A stretch of 64,000 nucleotides of DNA from Euptelea pleiosperma. Taxonomy: Eukaryota > Streptophyta > Magnoliopsida > Ranunculales > Eupteleaceae. The stretch is from the NCBI GenBank assembly GCA_035048495.1, contig CM068543.1, forward strand, positions 27,579,751 through 27,643,750. Reading direction: 5' to 3'. The position numbers and the translations under genes are program-made. Position 1 is the first letter of the stretch. Each line of letters begins with the position of its first letter. Shown piece after piece: positions 46,319 to 56,875 of the stretch. The notes under the pieces were generated by a model that was not told the DNA's origin, did no database searches, and saw only the letters and a program-made list of their open reading frames with translations.

Positions 46319-46945
46319 GACTATAAAGTCCTAGCCGGGAGCCTTGGATTCTTATGCATCTTGGCTGTTTGCCTTGATAAGAATTCAAGTATACAAATCG
46401 GAAGGCTGGGATGATCTAAATATTCTAAGTCATGCGACTAGAATTAACGAGATTCCCGTCGACTATAAAGTCCTAGCCGGGAGCCTTGGATTCTTATATA
46501 CCTTGGCTTCTTGTCTTGATAAGAATTCAAGTATACAAACCGGAAGACCGGGATGATCTAAATATTTTAAGTCATACGACTAGAATTAACGAGATTCTCG
46601 TCGACTATGAAGTCCTAGCCGGGAGCCTTGGATTCTTATATATCTTGGCTTCTTGCTTTGATAAGAATTCAAGTATACAAACTGGAAGGACGGGATGATC
46701 TAAATATTCTAAGTCATACGACTAGAATTAACGAGATTCTCGTCGACTATGAAGTCCTAGCCGGGAGCCTTGGATTCTTATATATCTTGGCTTCTTGCTT
46801 TGATAAGAATTCAAGTATACAAATTGGAAGGACGGGATGATCTAAATATTCTAAGTCATACGACTAGAATTAACGAGATTCCCGTCGACTATGAAGTCCT
46901 AGCCGGGAGCCTTGGATTCTTTTATATCTTGACTTTTTACCTTGA
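46319..46945 (+). repeat. 142-bp tandem array 3' of pol (4.4 clean copies)
   Basis: Copies start at 46319, 46461, 46603, 46745 and 46887 with GACTATAAAGTCCTAGCCGG or GACTATGAAGTCC. They are near-identical. A degenerate further unit extends to about 47070. Each copy keeps a 70-codon open frame by chance. Such arrays in the 3' non-coding part of Tat elements are known seeds of satellite DNA. Confidence 0.95.
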
Positions 46946-47147
46946 TGAGAATTCAAGTACATAGACCAGCAGGCCAGGATAATCCAGGTGGATTCCCGAC
47001 AAGCCTATATTCCTACCCAGGATCCTTGAATTTTAACATATTGACTTTATACCTTGATAAGAATTCAGTTCATATTATAAGAGGGAAAGATGTTTTATTA
47101 TATCAGAAAGCCTTAAGCGGCATCTACATACGGTAGCCTCTTAGGCG

Positions 47148-47166
47148 CAAAAAAAAAAAAAAAAGA
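47148..47166 (+). repeat. poly(A) tract
   Basis: A run of about 18 adenines after GCGC, between the 142-bp array and the antisense ORF end. Confidence 0.9.
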
Positions 47167-47883
47167 TGCCCATGGCATTGATCATAGAGTCAAACACTCA
47201 GCTCGCCTATCGGCTGAATAGCAGGTGTATTGACATCAGGACTCCCTTCGACAAGGGATGATTCGGTGTGAAGAGGTGGATTGACTGATGGGATTTGAGA
47301 ATCGGCTATAGATGTAGAGTTAGCAGGAGGAATTACTGCGGGTACATTATTGAGATTTTAATCACCCATAGTCACAGAAGGATCGACTAGAGTAGTTATC
47401 TAGAGGCTGTTATCGGGAAATTATTCAAGTTCTTCAGCAGTTTCTAATCCATCTGACACTGAGCATACCCTTCGCGGTATCCCAAAGTGTGACTCTCTCC
47501 TTGAAGTTCATGAGAAGCTCTTTCGATCTCATCCCTTTTAGTAGTGACCTTTTCCAAATCTTTCCCGAGCTGATCAACAGCTTGGCGGGATTTTTTGAAT
47601 TCTTTCTGCAGGTGGTCATTCTGAATCTTTGCCCTGACCAGATCATCTCGGCATTCTTTTGTGCAGCCAAAGCCTTGGTTGCTATATCTTTTTCTAATGC
47701 TGACTTGGTCTTGGCAATTTCTGCAGATTGGAGGGCAGTTTGGAATTGATCTTCACGGGCTTTCAAATCGGCTTCACGGGAACTTAATGCCGACTCAAGC
47801 TCAGCAATTTTCTTCTTACCCTCCTCATATAGGTTAGTGACATCTGTCACATAATCTTTTAACCCGATATATGAGTGAACAGT

Positions 47884-47958
47884 CTACAAAAACACGAAGA
47901 TTTCAGATTTGGAAATTCAAACAAGGAGATTCAGAATCATCAAAAGTTTCTTTTATAC
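47884..47958 (-). other. antisense ORF intron 3
   Basis: 75 bp, CTCGAG|GTATAAAAG to GTTTTTGTAG|ACTGTTC. Phase 0. Confidence 0.6.
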
Positions 47959-48654
47959 CTCGAGAATGGAGCGGCTAATCACATCGTGGATTGTTGACGG
48001 GTCTGTCAGATCAACATATCGAAGTCTGTCTTTGGGAAGACATATCTGTTCAATATACTTTACTGCAACCCCGGGGTTGGTGATCGAACTGGCCCCGGAA
48101 ATCGGCGTCCCGTCATCCAAATGTCCTGCCTTGATCACATATTCTTGACCTGCATCAAATTCTGGGAAACCTACAATGGGATGTCTTCTCTGGTAAGCCT
48201 CTTTTTTCGATATCCACTTATCTATCATATCAAAAGAAGTTCTCTTTGGGAAGGAAGTCCAAGATGCATATCCCTCACCTGAAGAAGTGCTAGCTTCACC
48301 AAGCCTTTGGAGGTTTGCGGGGGGAACATGAAGCATCTCTATTGAGGGTGAGGTATCTCCCTGATCTCCTTGATTAGGCAAAGGAGAAGAGAATCTGGAA
48401 GGAGAGTTAGGGGTGATAGGAGAATCAACCCGTCGAATTGAAGGGCTGGGACTTGCCTGTTGAGCAGGAGGTTGAGGAACCACAACAGGTGGAGAATGTG
48501 TTGACTCGTGAATGGACATCTCAGCTAGAAGAGAGCTGGATGCATCAAACTCTGGTGTCAAACCTTTCACCAATTTCCTCCTCTTCCGTCGCGGAAGATC
48601 CACAACGGGGCGTGAGAAATCTGTCCGCCTCATTTGATCTTTCTTACTGGCCAT

Positions 48655-48724
48655 CTACAATGAGACGAGAAGATTGTCAGAGATAATTTACTAAAGTCAG
48701 AAAGTACGATCACAAGCTTATTAC
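48655..48724 (-). other. antisense ORF intron 2
   Basis: 70 bp, GAG|GTAATAAG to CTCATTGTAG|ATGGCC. Phase 0; it joins two different raw frames. Confidence 0.65.
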
Positions 48725-49170
48725 CTCTTCCGCTCTTGTTAGTTGTCGGGCGAGCTCGTTTCGTGGCTCTAGGTGACCACCTGGATGCCTGAAATATTCG
48801 GCAATAGGCAGAGCATCAGTAGAAGTGCGGGAGGGACTAGATTCTGATGGACTTGACATCCGAACCTCGGATTGAGGTTTCCTCTTTCTTACGAAAGGAA
48901 TTTCTGGACTTATATCCTCGGGATTGTCTTCACCCGTCCTGGTAGAGATCACGGGAGTAGATGATCTGGAGGAGTTCTTTGGAATAGTTGGTTGTCGGGG
49001 TTGCGAAGGAATATTCCCGGCAAGATTCTCGAGAAGAGCTGATTGTCGGGTTTGCGGAGGAATATTCCCGGCAAGTGACCAGACTTTTACTATTGTAGGG
49101 ATCTTTCGGAGGATATGTTTGACCTTATCTTCGATATCTGCTGGATATCTTAACGGAGGTCTCACAAAGT

Positions 49171-49254
49171 CTGCAAGAAACAAATTTTGTGGTAAGGGTT
49201 CTCGAGATATTAATATTAGTATACCCGGGAACAATGAAATAGTGAGAAACATAC
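49171..49254 (-). other. antisense ORF intron 1
   Basis: 84 bp, CGAG|GTATGTTT to TTTGTTTCTTGCAG|AC, with a TACTAAT branch-like motif 45 bases before the acceptor. Phase 1. Confidence 0.65.
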
Positions 49255-50194
49255 CTCGAAGATTGAAGTTCGATCTAACCCTATTCCTCGGGGGACCCTC
49301 CTCCGTCCTCTCATCAAACTCCCACGATCCCGTCACCAGGAGGGGATTAGCATGCCAACCCTTATGAGAAGTGGGCAAGTTTTCGACAATCTTTTTGGTT
49401 TTATCCCGAGCAGCCACCGTCCAGAACATTAGAGGGTGAGTGGAGTCGGGACATCTCTTCAAGAAGTACAGATAATCGATCTCAGGAAGACCGATTTTGA
49501 GCTTACTGGAAGCATTGATATAATCGATTCTGGCCATTAGACGCCAAAAATTATTATTTAGTTGACCGGGAGCACGATCGTAGAAACAAAGTACTTCCCA
49601 GACAAGAGGAGAAAGAGGGAGAGACAGCCCAAATTTTAGTTTGGCACAAGTTATACTAATCTCACCAGGATTGGTATCCTCACCATGACGACCTCAAACC
49701 ATTATGAAGATTGAGGCAGGAATTCTAAATTTTCTCCTCAGACCAACGATGTATGGGTCATTCCCATAAGAGGGAACTCTGACTATCATCCCCAGAACAT
49801 CTGATTCCGTTGATGGGTTAGCAACAGGGTTTACTCCTTCATGTTCTTCATCAGGCCTAACCACATAGGTGTCAATGGCCCGATCCGTAGAATCAGAAGT
49901 ATCCTCCCCTTCCAAGGGAGGGTTAGACCCTACAGGCTCACGCCCAGGTAACTCGGTACTTTCTTCTAAGACTCTTTTACCCCTCATGGTTCTTGAAACA
50001 AGAAAAGAAAATAGAAAGGAGAAGATGAAGATACGATACCCAAAACTTGAAGATTTTAGAGGTGAATTATTGAAGAATGAGATGAAGAACTCCGGTCGAA
50101 CGCAGACAAGATCTTTAAGAAGAGGATGAACCAGAATAGATTCGCACAAGGAAGAAAGTGAGAAGCCAAAAATGATATAAAGAGGAGTCCAAAA

Positions 50195-50204
50195 TCTATT
50201 TATA
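50195..50204 (-). promoter_or_regulatory. TATA box for the antisense ORF
   Basis: The minus strand reads CTCTATAAATAGA about 210 bp before the antisense ATG, inside the element and outside the LTR. This suggests a dedicated internal promoter. Confidence 0.55.
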
Positions 50205-50523
50205 GAGACAGAATCTTGATTTATCAAACTTATAGTCTGGGAATATCAAACCCCGGGCTCCAAAATTTCAAAATTCTTATTCGACTATTCGACAGCTTGC
50301 CTCTTCGAATACTGCATCTATCAATCATTCTATTCGACGGCCGTACATAGGGCTTCACACCTGTACAGATACGTCCCATTTTGGCAATTATGGTAGATGC
50401 CACATTAAATGAAGGAGACAACAGTTGAGTGACTTGAGGAAAATCCGATGGACACAAATTAACAACAAATCGTCAACGGTTGAGATCTTTTTCTGAAGAT
50501 ACGACAACAGCTCCTCGATCTTC
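50205..50523. other. non-coding spacer before the polypurine tract
   Basis: Upstream of the antisense promoter and before the 3' LTR; no coding pattern on either strand. Confidence 0.5.
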
Positions 50524-50539
50524 TAAAAAAGGGGGGCGA
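50524..50539 (+). other. polypurine tract of Tat element
   Basis: AAAAAAGGGGGGCGA lies directly before the 3' LTR. Confidence 0.85.
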
Positions 50540-51859
50540 TGTGGGTGCCGTATTTTCTGGCAGATGATATGATGACACGTGTGCTTTCTACACACGTGCG
50601 GTATTAGAAGCTTGACGCGTGGTATTATTATCGTGCGTAAGTAAATGCGCCGGAGATATCGACAGAGGGCATAGCCATCCTTTCGCTGCAAAGCAACTTC
50701 CATTAATGAAAATGCCACGTGCCAAGTGAGACGATCAGGGAGGAATATCTCGAGGCGGAGTTAATAACAGAATGCATTAACATCTCTAACATTAAATATG
50801 TCGGGAAGCATTCAATCTTGTTTGACATATTGATGGTAGATCTTAACGGGATTTCTATTCAATCAATCCCAGCAATGTCAAATGAGGTCAATAAACTTAC
50901 TTGACGGGATCCATTTCCATCTTATCCCGGCAAGGTCATATGACTTGCTGATGCATACATCCCGACAATGTCAAACGAGGTCAACAGACTTACTTGACGG
51001 GATCTATTTCCATCTTATCCCGGCAAGGTCATACGACTTGCTGATGCATATATCCCGACAATGTCAAACGAGGTCAACAGACTTACTTGACGGGATCTAT
51101 TTCCATCTTATCCCGGCAAGGTCATATGATGACTTGCTGATGCATACATCCCGACAATGTCAAACGAAGTCAACAGACTTACTTGACGGGATCTATTTCC
51201 ATATTATCCCGGCAAGGTAATATGACTTGCTGATGCATATATCTCAGCAAAGTCAGATGAGGTCAAATGATTTACGTGGCGAGATCTCCTACGTACGAGA
51301 TAAGTATTCTGAACATAATTGATTTCTTAACTGATGAATATTGGCCACATGGCAGCTAGTTGAACTATCACAAATTCAACATCTCCTTGTCCAAATACCT
51401 GACACGAAGGATGCCACCTCAGTGTCACTTCAGTTATTTCAGGTATAACCAAATCAAGGAAGTCAAGATCTAACCAGAAGATTCTATTTTATAACAGAAT
51501 CCATCCGAGTCATCGTTGACTGATAATGACTAGACACGTGGAAGGTGAGTCACGCCAGTTCTAAGGGTATAAATATGAGACCCTCAGAACTGAGGAAAGG
51601 ATCTTGCTCTCCAGATCCAGATAGCCTAAACTCTGAAACATTTTACTATTTTCGTGAACCCTCTTACATTTTCTAAGCTGACTTGAGCGTCGGAGTCTTA
51701 TCAACAAATACAACCATATATCATCTGGAGATCATCATATCCTTCGCAGAGGAGAAAATAGTTTCATCCTGGAGCATCAGAGTCGTTCGATCATCACCAA
51801 AATTCGAATCGTCTGACCTCAAAGATTATGTGGGTTAGATCAGATATTTTTCCCCCACA
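50540..51859 (+). repeat. 3' LTR of Tat element
   Basis: 1320 bp, about 100 bp longer than the 5' LTR because it holds four, not three, 93-bp units (50877 to about 51250), plus a 7-bp TGATGAC-type local duplication in the third. A TATA box (GGTATAAATATGAG) lies near 51567. Substitutions against the 5' LTR are few, so the insertion is not very old. Confidence 0.95.
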
Positions 51860-51864
51860 CTCAT

Positions 51865-52125
51865 CTTGCTCTATTTGTGTCTCCGCTTTTGACCAAGGGC
51901 CATAGCTTCTAGTCTCTGGATCCTGACAACGCTCTACATTATCAGATGGGTCATCTTCCTCCGATTCTTTTGGATTTGACATATCAAACTCACAATTTTT
52001 CTGCATGTCCTAGCTTCCCACAATTAAAGCATATTTGAGGCAAGTGTTCGTACCAAAAGTCCATCCACAGAGTAAACTCACGAAGTGGAACACGTGCACC
52101 AATGAGAATCGCTTCACGCCCTGAA
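51865..52125 (-). pseudogene. LINE ORF1 fragment with CCHC zinc knuckle
   Basis: The minus strand reads REAILIGARVPLREFTLWMD, WYEHLPQICFNCGKLGHAEK and NC, a CX2CX4HX4C knuckle, followed by an acidic tail (PKESEEDDPSDNVE). This is the DUF4283/zf-CCHC type ORF1 of plant L1. It ends exactly at the Tat target duplication, and the frame resumes at 39442. Confidence 0.85.
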
Positions 52126-52465
52126 TTACTAGACCCTACTTAGTATCCAATAAATATTTGCATTTGCAAATATTTACCTCTGCAAATATTTGTTGTTGTA
52201 AATGTTTGCCGCTTCAAACATTTTCTGTTGCTTGGTATTAACCCGTAAAATCTATTGTAAATACTTTCCACCGCTTGGGTGGAGGGTGTAATGGAAATAT
52301 TTTCCTATTTTCCAAGTCTTTGATGAATCCAGAATAGGAGATGTAGATCACGTACGGACAAGGTCAATGGATTTAGATGATCACAACTAATCAAACAACG
52401 GAACAAATGGATGAGAATCATGAGATAGTCCAGGCAAGTTGATTTTGGGTGGGACCCAATGATCG
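52126..52465. other. unassigned sequence with TATTTGCAAATATTT-type motifs
   Basis: Several near-copies of GCAAATATTTGC occur around 52155-52215 and again near 53150-53330. They may be the two ends of one inserted element that contains the MITEs at 52466-53140. No gene seen. Confidence 0.35.
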
Positions 52466-53140
52466 GTTGGTCCGAGTAGAACTTTGCTGACTGCATGCCC
52501 ACAATTACTTTAGAGGATGTTTGGCCAATCCCTAAGTGGACCTACAAACTACAAATCAGCCTGATTAGTGATTTCAAACCTTTGGATCTTTGTACCCCAA
52601 CTAATGTCAAATTCCACGGTTAAAAATTAACCCATGAAAATGACTCCAATACAACTTTTAGAAATCTCTAATCAGGCTATTTTTTTTTGTTCTGGATGTC
52701 CATCTAGGAGTAAAACTTTGCTGACCCTCCACAATGATTGCCCCCCCATAACTGCCCACAATATGAGCCACGTGGCACATTTGTGGAGGATGCTTACCAT
52801 ATGGATGTTTGGCCAATCCGTAAGTGGACCAACAAATCAAAACTCAACATGATTAGTGATTTTTAAGTGTTGGATTGGAGTCATTTTCATGGATTGATTT
52901 TAACCGTTGAATTTGAGCATTATTGACCATTAATTGCCATTATTTGGGTATTAGGATCCAAAGATTTGAAATCACTAATTAGGCTGATTTTTGGTTTGTA
53001 GGCCCATGTAAGGATTGACCAAATATCCATATGGGCAGCGTCTTCTAAAAGTGTAACCCTGGATCATATAGTGGGTAGTCATCATGGTCAGTGAGCAAAA
53101 TTTTACTCTCCATCTAGGGACCAAATATTATATATATTTG
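52466..53140. mobile_element. Mutator-like MITE, outer copy, interrupted
   Basis: It starts GAGTAGAACTTTGCTGAC and runs through CCTAAGTGGACCTAC and AATCAGCCTGATTAGTG to ATGTCCATCTAG at 52707, where a second copy is inserted. The right remainder is lost after 53118. Confidence 0.65.
52708..53108. mobile_element. Mutator-like MITE, inner copy, 9-bp target duplication
   Basis: It begins GAGTAAAACTTTGCTGACC and ends AAAATTTTACTC, 401 bp. TCCATCTAG precedes it (52699-52707) and follows it (53109-53117). It contains GAGCCACGTGGCAC in its left arm and the usual family interior. It is a MITE inserted into a MITE of the same family. Confidence 0.88.
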
Positions 53141-53400
53141 AAGGAAGCTCGAGCCAAAAAGTGAATATTTACAGTCATTTTTGGCTGCAAACATTAACAG
53201 CTCAAATCATAAAAAATATGAACTCACAGTAAATATTTACCCACGTAAATAATGGTGGGGTGCAACCAAGCACCTATAAATGCAAATAATAACATGCTGC
53301 AAATGTTTGCAAACAAATATTTGCGGCGATTCCAAGCAGGGCCTTGTTCACGAATGAATTGGGAAAGCCAACAGTAACAACTTACTACATTTGAGGTATG
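53141..53400. other. unassigned, AAATATTTGC-rich
   Basis: Repeats of AAATATTTGC and AAATATTTAC type mirror 52150-52215. No gene seen. Confidence 0.35.
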
Positions 53401-53427
53401 CCTCCCAGATGATTAACTCCTTATTTT

Positions 53428-53720
53428 CTATAAGTAGATAAGTAATCTCTTACTAGTTCTAAGGTATGTCCACCGCACGAAGCTTTTCCTTAGATCGATC
53501 TCCACTTTAAACCTGATAAATTTGGTTGCGGATACACAGTTGAGGGAAAAACGAGGGACATCCACCAAGGATCCCAAAAAGATGACTAGCGGTTTCAAGC
53601 CACTCACGTGTTCAAAGGGTAGATGGAACGCATATATAATGAGATTGGTGATGGACCAATTGGGCTGATGAAGGGTGGCCCGAGGTAGCAAACATGACGC
53701 AATCCAGGAATTACATCATA
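53428..53720 (-). pseudogene. LINE ORF1 fragment, DUF4283-like
   Basis: The minus-strand frame reads LPFEHVSGLKPLVIFLGSLV, DVPRFSLNCVSATKFIRFKV and EIDLRKSFV. This matches the end of the DUF4283 domain in plant L1 ORF1 (pattern VEIDL.K). It fits just upstream of the zinc-knuckle piece at 51865-52125, with 1.3 kb of inserted sequence between. Confidence 0.65.
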
Positions 53721-54189
53721 TCAGCCACTAAGCCAGCTCAGGGACACCAGCGAAAGCGACTACCTAGACTGCCCAAGGTCCACACGTCAAAATGGGAGCC
53801 AAAAGAAAGGAAACATGCGACGTACGAAGATAGATGGTATGCTCACCCAAAATACGCAATGGTGGGGACCAAGGATTGAGACTGAGGGGGGTAGAGGGGG
53901 AAAAACAATGGTCACAAAAAGCAAGGAGACGAGTATGGGGACGCCAAAGAGGGGAAAACGATTGAAGAGGGAAAGAGAAAGAAAGGGAAACCAAGTGGAT
54001 GGAGAGAGCCACTGCTCTCCCCCACACCTCATTGGATGGGACTAATCCCTACGGTTGTATCCATGGACCTGGGATTGAGTCTTTGGGGGATAATTCCCTA
54101 AGACTCGGGTTCCGTCTTGTTTTTATCTTAAGGGGGGTTAGGGGGAATAATAAATGTTTACATATCAAAAAAGAAAATAAAGTGATTTT
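53721..54189. other. unassigned, possibly more LINE ORF1
   Basis: Open frames on both strands (for example 53764-54027 minus) have no motif I can name. It may be the 5' continuation of the split LINE. Confidence 0.3.
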
Positions 54190-55700
54190 GGGTATGAATG
54201 TGTACCAAGGAGTGGGCTAAACATCCACGCGGTCAGTGGGCCCAGACGGCAGCGGTGAGTACAAAAATCCGCTAGTTGACTCCAAAGAGCATCAGCTACA
54301 GGCTACAGCTTGTTACATCACGACCCCCTCCATGAAAATTCTTATCCTCCGGGTAGGACAAAATTTAATAAATCGCAATGCGACTGCAAAAAATGTGGTC
54401 GCAGTAGTCAAGCCACATGTTGATGTGGGGTCCACATCTTTTAAAAAGGACATAATCCAAAACTGATGTGGACCCAACCTCAACATGTGGTCTTAGTTAC
54501 TGGAAACTCACCTTTGCACAAATAGTACCCCAAGAAAAAACTTTGGCCGTCGTGATGCGACTGCAAAGGTGAGTTTAAAAGGAAATAGATGTTATAAAGT
54601 ATACCTGAAATTTTGTTACAAAGTATACCGCATGGATGTTTAGCCCACTCCTTCGTGGATATTCACACCAAAAATCATCCTGATTGATAATTTTTAGCCA
54701 TTAGATTTTAAGTTTTTTTTAATACTAAATTCTAACCGTTGAATTCAACCATTATTTTTGAGTACTAAAACCAAGAGCTAAAAATGATAAAACAAGCTGA
54801 TTTTTGGTATGACTATCTACCAAGGGGTGGGCTAAACATCCATGCGGTTAGCGGGCCCAGATGGAAGAAGTAAGTAACAAAAATCGTGCTTCCACACGCC
54901 ATAAAGTTTAAGGTGTACCTTGTTACATCACGACCTTTAATTAAAAGGTATCTGTCACCCAAAGAGTACCCGGAGTGGACTGTTTTAATGTCTATTTCCT
55001 TTCGTCATTAGTCCTATTTGGCTAAGCTATTTTAGAGAGAGAGAGAGAGAGAGAGAGTTGGAATCTTATTCCCTTCACTATGGAATCTTAGGTCGTTTGT
55101 CATTTTCTTTTATCTCTGTTTATATCGCCCATTTTAGTTGTTTAGTAGCCAAATGCGCCGCATAACTTGTCTACATAATCTCTGAATCCTTATCCAAATT
55201 ACTCCCTAAATTATTCAAAAACATCAGTGTCATTGGACCAAATTCATGCTGCTTCCATGGATGATTAGGGTTAGGGGCACCATAATATATGTTCTCGACT
55301 TCTCGTAGGTTCTATCACCATGGATCCCGCGCCATCACAACCGTCCGGATTTACTCATAACGTTGACAATGCACATCAAAGTAGTATCACTACATCTTAT
55401 CCACATGACACCACCATTGCCATCACTTTCAAGACCGAGCTTGCTCTGTTGTTGTAGTAGTAGTAGTAGTACGAGCTTCATGCAGAGCTGTGCCCCCGCT
55501 TAAATGCTTCCTTCATGCACCCTGCAAGAGTATAATACTAGACATGGCATACATGAGACTCCCAACTTCATAATGTGGGTCATCTTGTTTTTCCCATTTT
55601 CAGGATATCGTTCGTCGGCATATTTCTCGAGAGCAGTTGTCAAGTGCTAGGTTATGCAATTTGGCAGGAGAATTCATTAGGGCATTAAATGAAGTGCGTA
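54190..55700 (+). repeat. segmental duplication, copy 1
   Basis: It matches 62040-63520 in the same order and orientation: a GTGTACCAAGGAGTGGG block; AATCGCA-TGCGACTG and CCACATGTTGATGTGGGGTC; a GA microsatellite (55032-55058); TTTATCTCTGTTTATATCGC; ATAATATATGTTCTCGACTT; CCATGGATCCC; and CTCCCAACTTCATAATGTG. The distance between copies is about 7.9 kb. It also contains a second MITE-like stretch (54640-54950). Confidence 0.8.
55320..55693 (+). pseudogene. 5' exons of an unidentified gene, copy 1
   Basis: An ATG at 55320 in a CACCATGG context starts MDPAPSQPSGFTHNVDNAHQ, which ends at a TAG run near 55456. Downstream, 55604-55693 is a 30-codon open stretch (DIVRRHISREQLSSARLCNL, then AGEFIRALNE) with a good acceptor (CCCATTTTCAG) and donor (GAA|GTGCGT). 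I do not recognise the family. It looks like the promoter and first exons of a gene or captured gene fragment; no further exons are visible before 55959. Confidence 0.4.
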
Positions 55701-55958
55701 TCAACTCTTTGTTTAAAGCCTTACTATTTAAATAAAAAGACTCATTTTTTTTGAAAAAAATATTTCAAATCACAGTGTTTATATCTTGACTACACCTTGA
55801 AAAAAAAAAATATGAAAATTCAATAATCCGAAGCAACTTTGTAATTTTAAAAATAATTTTTTTAAATTAAAATTATTTTTAAAGTATTTATAAAAACAGA
55901 TAAATTTTTTGAAAATTTGCAAAATCTCCCCTACAAAATTAAGGCTGACAAACTCCGG
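55701..55958. other. AT-rich unassigned spacer
   Basis: No feature beyond A/T tracts. Confidence 0.4.
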
Positions 55959-56150
55959 AGTAAAACTTGTCACAATAGGAGGCACGTGGCACACTGTTAG
56001 TGGACGCTGACTGTATTGATGCTTGGCCAATCACTAGGTCTACACACCAAAAATAAACATGATTAGTAGTTTCTAAGCATTGGATTGAAGTTATTTTCAT
56101 GGGTTGATTTTAACCGTAGTAATTTGAGCATTATTAATGGCACTAATGGA
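55959..56150. mobile_element. Mutator-like MITE half copy
   Basis: Starts GGAGTAAAACTTGTCACAAT and GGCACGTGGCAC, then GTTAGTGGACGCTGACTG, and breaks off inside the family centre (TTTGAGCATTATT). Confidence 0.65.
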
Positions 56151-56600
56151 TAATGACGGAAAAATAATGGTCGTTTTTTTAACAGTTTTTTTTGGAAAAT
56201 AACAGTCGTTATAACGTTATTTTTTGAGCGGTAAAACGGTACATAACGGTATAAGGGAGGTCCGAATCTGTTATAGGGACCTTTATTTTCTAAGGATTAA
56301 AACGGTACATAATGTAAGTGGGGAGGTCCGAATCCATTATAACGACCTTTTTTTAAACCATGATATAAGCAAAATTAATAATTTTTAAAACATATTTCTC
56401 ATTTATCAAAGTCTCCAAAATGTGTAGGAATCTTTTAATCTTTTCTAAAAATATTAAAATTTGGTGACATATATTATAAATAAAATATTCTTCAATTTAT
56501 AAAAATGAGGATGAGTTTTATTCGTGAATTTTTTTGAAATTTTGAAAATGGAATTTATATGTTTTTTTAAACAAAAACATATAAATTTTTGAAAATTTGA
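56151..56600. repeat. AACGG-rich repeat plus AT-rich sequence
   Basis: GGTAAAACGGTACATAACGG and GGGAGGTCCGAATC occur twice around 56230-56340, a tandem or inverted part of the AACGGT group seen at 15185, 58670 and 60640. The rest is AT-rich. Confidence 0.4.
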
Positions 56601-56875
56601 AAAAAAAGTAACTAAGGCGTCTCTTCCTGACAAAAATTAAGGCTGACAAATGCCCTTTTAAAGGACGTCTGAACTTGACAGACGCCCTTTACATGGGCGT
56701 TTGTTAGTGGCCATTGAGAGTAAAACTTTTGTCACAATACGAGCCACGTGGCACAGTCTTAGTCGACGCTGACCGTATAGATGTTTGGCCAGTCCCTCCG
56801 TGGACCTGCAAACAAAAAATCAGCCTGATTAGTGATTTACAACCTTTGGATCTTTGCACTCAATTAAAACTTTTT
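56601..56875. mobile_element. Mutator-like MITE, long-arm type, half copy
   Basis: AAAAGTAACTAAGGCGTCTC, CTGACAAAAATTAAGG and GCCCTTTTAAAGG followed by GAGTAAAACTTTTGTCACAA and GAGCCACGTGGCAC repeat the left arm of the nested element at 7150-7735. The right arm is missing. Confidence 0.65.

Larger units (their letters stand above)
47190..49987 (-). pseudogene. Tat antisense ORF with three predicted introns
   Basis: Minus-strand coding region starting MRGKRVLEESTELPGREP at 49987. Exon 1 runs to 49255, exon 2 from 49170 to 48725, exon 3 from 48654 to 47959 and exon 4 from 47883. Introns have GT-AG ends with good consensus (GAG|GTATGTTT...TTTCTTGCAG; GAG|GTAATAAG...CATTGTAG; GAG|GTATAAAA...TTTTTGTAG) and preserve the frame. 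The N-terminal part (IVGLRRKFRIPASI, SLPLSPLVWEVLCFYDRAPG, QLNNNFWRL) resembles the plant 'putative gypsy type transposon' family, Transposase_28. The middle is Ser/Pro-rich and the C-terminal part (KKIAELESALSSREADLKAR) is a coiled coil. A TGA at 49694-49696, a frameshift near 47668 and later stops break it. The end is near TGA 47190. Its function in Tat elements is not known to me. Confidence 0.75.
39438..51864 (+). mobile_element. Ty3/gypsy retrotransposon, Tat lineage, complete, CTCAT target duplication
   Basis: A 12,417-bp element with LTRs at 39443-40659 and 50540-51859. Five-base duplications CTCAT lie at 39438-39442 and 51860-51864. The order is: LTR, primer-binding site, gag, protease, RT, RNase H, second (archaeal-type) RNase H, integrase, 142-bp tandem array, antisense ORF, polypurine tract, LTR. 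The second RNase H before integrase and the antisense ORF after pol are features of the Tat lineage (Grande, Retand, RIRE2, Ogre group). The gag-pol frame carries 12 stops and one frameshift, so the copy cannot act by itself. It lies inside LINE ORF1. Confidence 0.95.

Noticed and set aside
46319..46945. CRISPR-like array
   Set aside because: Direct repeats have no unique spacers, and this is a plant nuclear sequence; tandem DNA explains it fully.
46319..46964. Four similar 70-codon ORFs as a tandem gene family
   Set aside because: They are one open frame repeated by the 142-bp array, downstream of the pol stop codon.
53764..54032. 87- and 81-codon minus-strand ORFs as genes
   Set aside because: Two frames overlap with the same low-complexity Ser/Phe/Leu content; more likely degenerate LINE leader or random.
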